DNA from: Coprobacillus sp.
GTDB taxonomy: Bacteria > Bacillota_I > Bacilli_A > RFN20 > CAG-826
Reading direction: 5' to 3'
NCBI GenBank assembly: GCA_021203745.1
Contig: JAJQAP010000021.1
Coordinates: 1-6,144, forward strand
Length of the DNA: 6,144 bases
Positions 5,301 through 6,144 of this stretch are shown here, one piece after another (position 1 is the stretch's first letter; each line of letters starts with the position of its first letter). Both the position numbers and the translations under genes were made by a program. The notes under the pieces are model-generated. The model searched no databases, had not been told where the DNA came from, and was given only the letters and a program-made list of their open reading frames with translations.

Positions 5301-6144
5301 GATCCTTCTTTAGAGGTGACAGTATAGACACCATTTTGAGAAGGTCCGTTAACCTGTAAATATTGGGTGTCAGAGGTTACGCTCCAACCGACTTCATCAG
5401 CCTCTTCAGGAGTGGTTGATACTGTAATTGTGGAGTTAGTACCACTTGGACCAATGGTAAAGACACCACCGATATCAATTTCTTGACTATTAGCTGATAG
5501 AGTAATGGAAGTAATATGAATAGGCATATGCTCCACTGTAACTTTAGCATAGCCAAATACTCCGCTTCCATCCTTAGCGGTAGCCACTAAATAGCAGCTT
5601 CCTTCCGCTAGACCTTTAATATAGTTACCTTCTACTATTTCAGCATATGTAGTAGTCGCTGTATAAGGACTCTCTGCGGTATAGAAAGCAAGATTGTATT
5701 CTTGATTTGTTGCATTATTAGGTTCAACCGTTACCGTAAATGGTTCAGTTGTGGTCTCACCATTAGTGACTGTATATGTATTCTTATCAAAGGATATAGA
5801 GGTAACATAGACGGTTTCTTCGCCTCCGCCTTCTCCAGTGTCTCCAGAACCACCTCCTGGTTCATCACCACCGCCTGGTTCATCACCGCCACCTGGTTCA
5901 TCATCTCCACCTGGATTTTCATCTCCACCAGAAGGAGATTCAATAACGGTAACCTCAACTCCTGTGGAGGTTACTTCTTGTTCAATCCAGTATGCGGTAA
6001 GAACTGTGGTGCCCGCGCCTATTGGATTTATAGTTAAGCCCTCTATCTCTAGGATTCCAGGAACGCTTGACTCTAAGACCACGTCATCCGCAGTAGCGTC
6101 CACACTTGAACTACTAATATCATGTGAAACTCTATTATGCGTGG
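2399..6144 (-). CDS. Giant Ig-like-repeat surface protein, 5' end outside window, with switchable C-terminal tail
   Basis: This is the 3' part of a very large, probably secreted or surface-displayed protein. The frame stays open to the window edge: upstream of the GTG at 6103 it reads T-H-N-R-V-S-H-D-I-S-S-S-S without a stop, so that GTG is not the start and the true N-terminus lies past 6144. Counting from 6103: residues 1-54 end an Ig-like (Big_2-type) domain; 55-97 are a GDEPGG-rich linker; Ig-like domains begin near 98, 197, 304, 418, 513, 606 and 697, most with the pattern (V/I)TSI(S/T)(L/F)...ending in TVTV. From about 788 a different beta-rich domain follows (aromatic, with GSYIKYALVLDYD). 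Residues 882-931 are the Ser/Thr-rich segment encoded by the inverted repeat. Residues 932-1234 are a two-domain tail joined by an acidic EEEEGKSGGDEE linker near 1070-1082. No LPXTG motif, C-terminal membrane helix or S-layer-homology domain is seen, so anchoring must lie in the missing N-terminus or use another mode. A role in adhesion or ligand binding is inferred from architecture only. The stop is TAA, followed by a hairpin terminator. Confidence 0.88.
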   Translation of the reverse strand, partial: THNRVSHDISSSSVDATADDVVLESSVPGILEIEGLTINPIGAGTTVLTAYWIEQEVTSTGVEVTVIESPSGGDENPGGDDEPGGGDEPGGGDEPGGGSGDTGEGGGEETVYVTSISFDKNTYTVTNGETTTEPFTVTVEPNNATNQEYNLAFYTAESPYTATTTYAEIVEGNYIKGLAEGSCYLVATAKDGSGVFGYAKVTVEHMPIHITSITLSANSQEIDIGGVFTIGPSGTNSTITVSTTPEEADEVGWSVTSDTQYLQVNGPSQNGVYTVTSKEGSGGQTAEVIVTPKDAEGGATAQTINVTVTNTVAGTVPVTGISLSENSKTLKLGETLTVGATDTEADVKVSILPETATEKGWTLEVDSSYSEYLTASAPDSSTGVVTLTATSTSINQNQEVPVTITSSGDNASGNKETATLTVTIVREDEYVASVTVSDTSSLSVTTESSLDLSSLSVTVYNQYGEEMTGQSWALELVNAGETGATLSGTTLTTSYYTGTVTLKAKVGEVYSEEFTVTITQDTSKIHPTSIAFDSEHTNGEFTITAGGEIDLAEHVVVTPENATNKDIVLSEETSSGYIAIVGTKVSGRSAGTATVTITPSDTTLCETTLEATITIAPAITGVTITPDSISLNKGDTSTISAVLTPSGVEGVTYTWSIEDTDSTGTTVSFEGASATITAGSKTGTAVIKVTATVYGTTVEGTCTVTVTSLVESLTLTSSVEGNTCTEGTEVTIIASVNDDATNKAINWSSSDVELDSAGTDTSITFTAPTLEDNEASKTVTIIATAADGSGVTQSITITVTPNLASITTTDVTLSFTFNDNLPSYAKLYILIDGVDSQNSGSWNTSTLTHEVTMSGNTGTYTLSNQVLGSYIKYALVLDYDRNTYSDAPADAPKIVYEDNSGAQVSASGTTKEDYRSNTISVSTSTSLSGVLVDPTESSKKGITVNIYLHASTLEDDPQELSTTDYSVYIGLCDDYTWVDTDDGGYNDWNYEGKKVTPNSYTGEGLMTVKNDGEYDYLSITLTDVSLNVGTVLYYLEFEATSSFDWKHEIDNLSFDISRYDENGCTYTLDVVSYHDDLSGWLAPEEEEGKSGGDEESITVTTYICVVDVGSGWVNGATFHNINNIFVNNGDKEGWYNYDNSTYIDAYVNNSKRCGYYQSSTLELLSGKSYTIEFQGGCSNQSYYFNITIPSDCGETATFVIYADLSKFEEWTETNQGTASSSFYTEISGGTWYSGAVSDVVGENGQLK
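3312..3460 (-). repeat. Right arm of 149-bp inverted repeat, inside the expressed gene
   Basis: This arm lies inside the giant gene and encodes its residues 882-931, where the constant body meets the variable tail. It is the inverted copy of 234-382 with 148 of 149 bases identical. Matching palindromes sit at 3365-3376 and 3381-3393. The arm is in frame with the body, and a crossover anywhere within it keeps the frame. Confidence 0.96.
5850..5921 (-). repeat. Four 18-bp tandem repeats encoding (D/G)DEPGG linker units
   Basis: Four consecutive 18-bp units (5850-5867, 5868-5885, 5886-5903, 5904-5921) encode the six-residue units DENPGG, DDEPGG, GDEPGG and GDEPGG. Three keep the core CCTGGTTCATCA on the plus strand and the fourth is more diverged. 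They form a flexible acidic linker between Ig-like domains. Because a unit is six codons, gain or loss of copies would not break the frame. Confidence 0.85.

Noticed and set aside
3792..6037. Plus- and minus-strand frames inside the Ig-repeat region
   Set aside because: They are shadows of the repetitive Thr/Val/Ser coding sequence; their composition is explained by the giant gene.
6103..6103. GTG as start codon of the giant gene
   Set aside because: The frame continues upstream without a stop to the window edge and reads like the strand before it in an Ig-like domain. No ribosome binding site precedes the GTG.

Overview
The window is A+T-rich DNA, probably from a host-associated low-GC bacterium of the Bacillota/Mycoplasmatota type. 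That placement is an inference from base composition and from the very large secreted protein built of bacterial Ig-like (Big_2-type) repeats. Tryptophan is encoded by TGG and one gene ends in TGA, which fits the standard bacterial code. No rRNA, tRNA, CRISPR array or recognisable transposase is visible.

Layout from right to left on the minus strand. A giant surface protein gene enters from beyond position 6144 and ends at 2399. It carries one partial Ig-like domain, a Gly/Asp/Glu/Pro linker, about seven Ig-like domains, then a domain of another type and a two-domain C-terminal tail. After a hairpin terminator (2348-2380) comes an Mrr-type restriction endonuclease, also on the minus strand. 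It is broken into two frames, an N-terminal winged-helix part (1932-2213) and a catalytic part (1354-1974). A second, bidirectional hairpin terminator (1304-1331) separates it from a plus-strand reading frame (234-1265). This frame has no start codon, no ribosome binding site and no signal sequence. It encodes a different two-domain tail for the same giant protein. Positions 1-233 hold no recognisable gene.

The main discovery is that the first 149 bp of the plus-strand frame (234-382) are an inverted copy of 3312-3460 inside the expressed gene, with 148 of 149 bases identical. Identity stops abruptly at both ends. Beyond it the two tails are clearly related in architecture but strongly diverged. 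Inversion between the arms would exchange the roughly 303-residue expressed tail for the roughly 293-residue silent tail. The reading frame would be kept exactly, and each tail would bring its own stop codon and terminator. This is the design of an invertible gene-tail switch (compare the R64 pilV shufflon and the phage Mu S/S' tail-fibre switch), here on an Ig-repeat surface protein and with an Mrr nuclease gene inside the invertible segment. No recombinase is in the window. Inversion could use a recombinase encoded elsewhere or RecA acting on the long arms. A G-rich motif that could form a quadruplex lies just outside the left arm.
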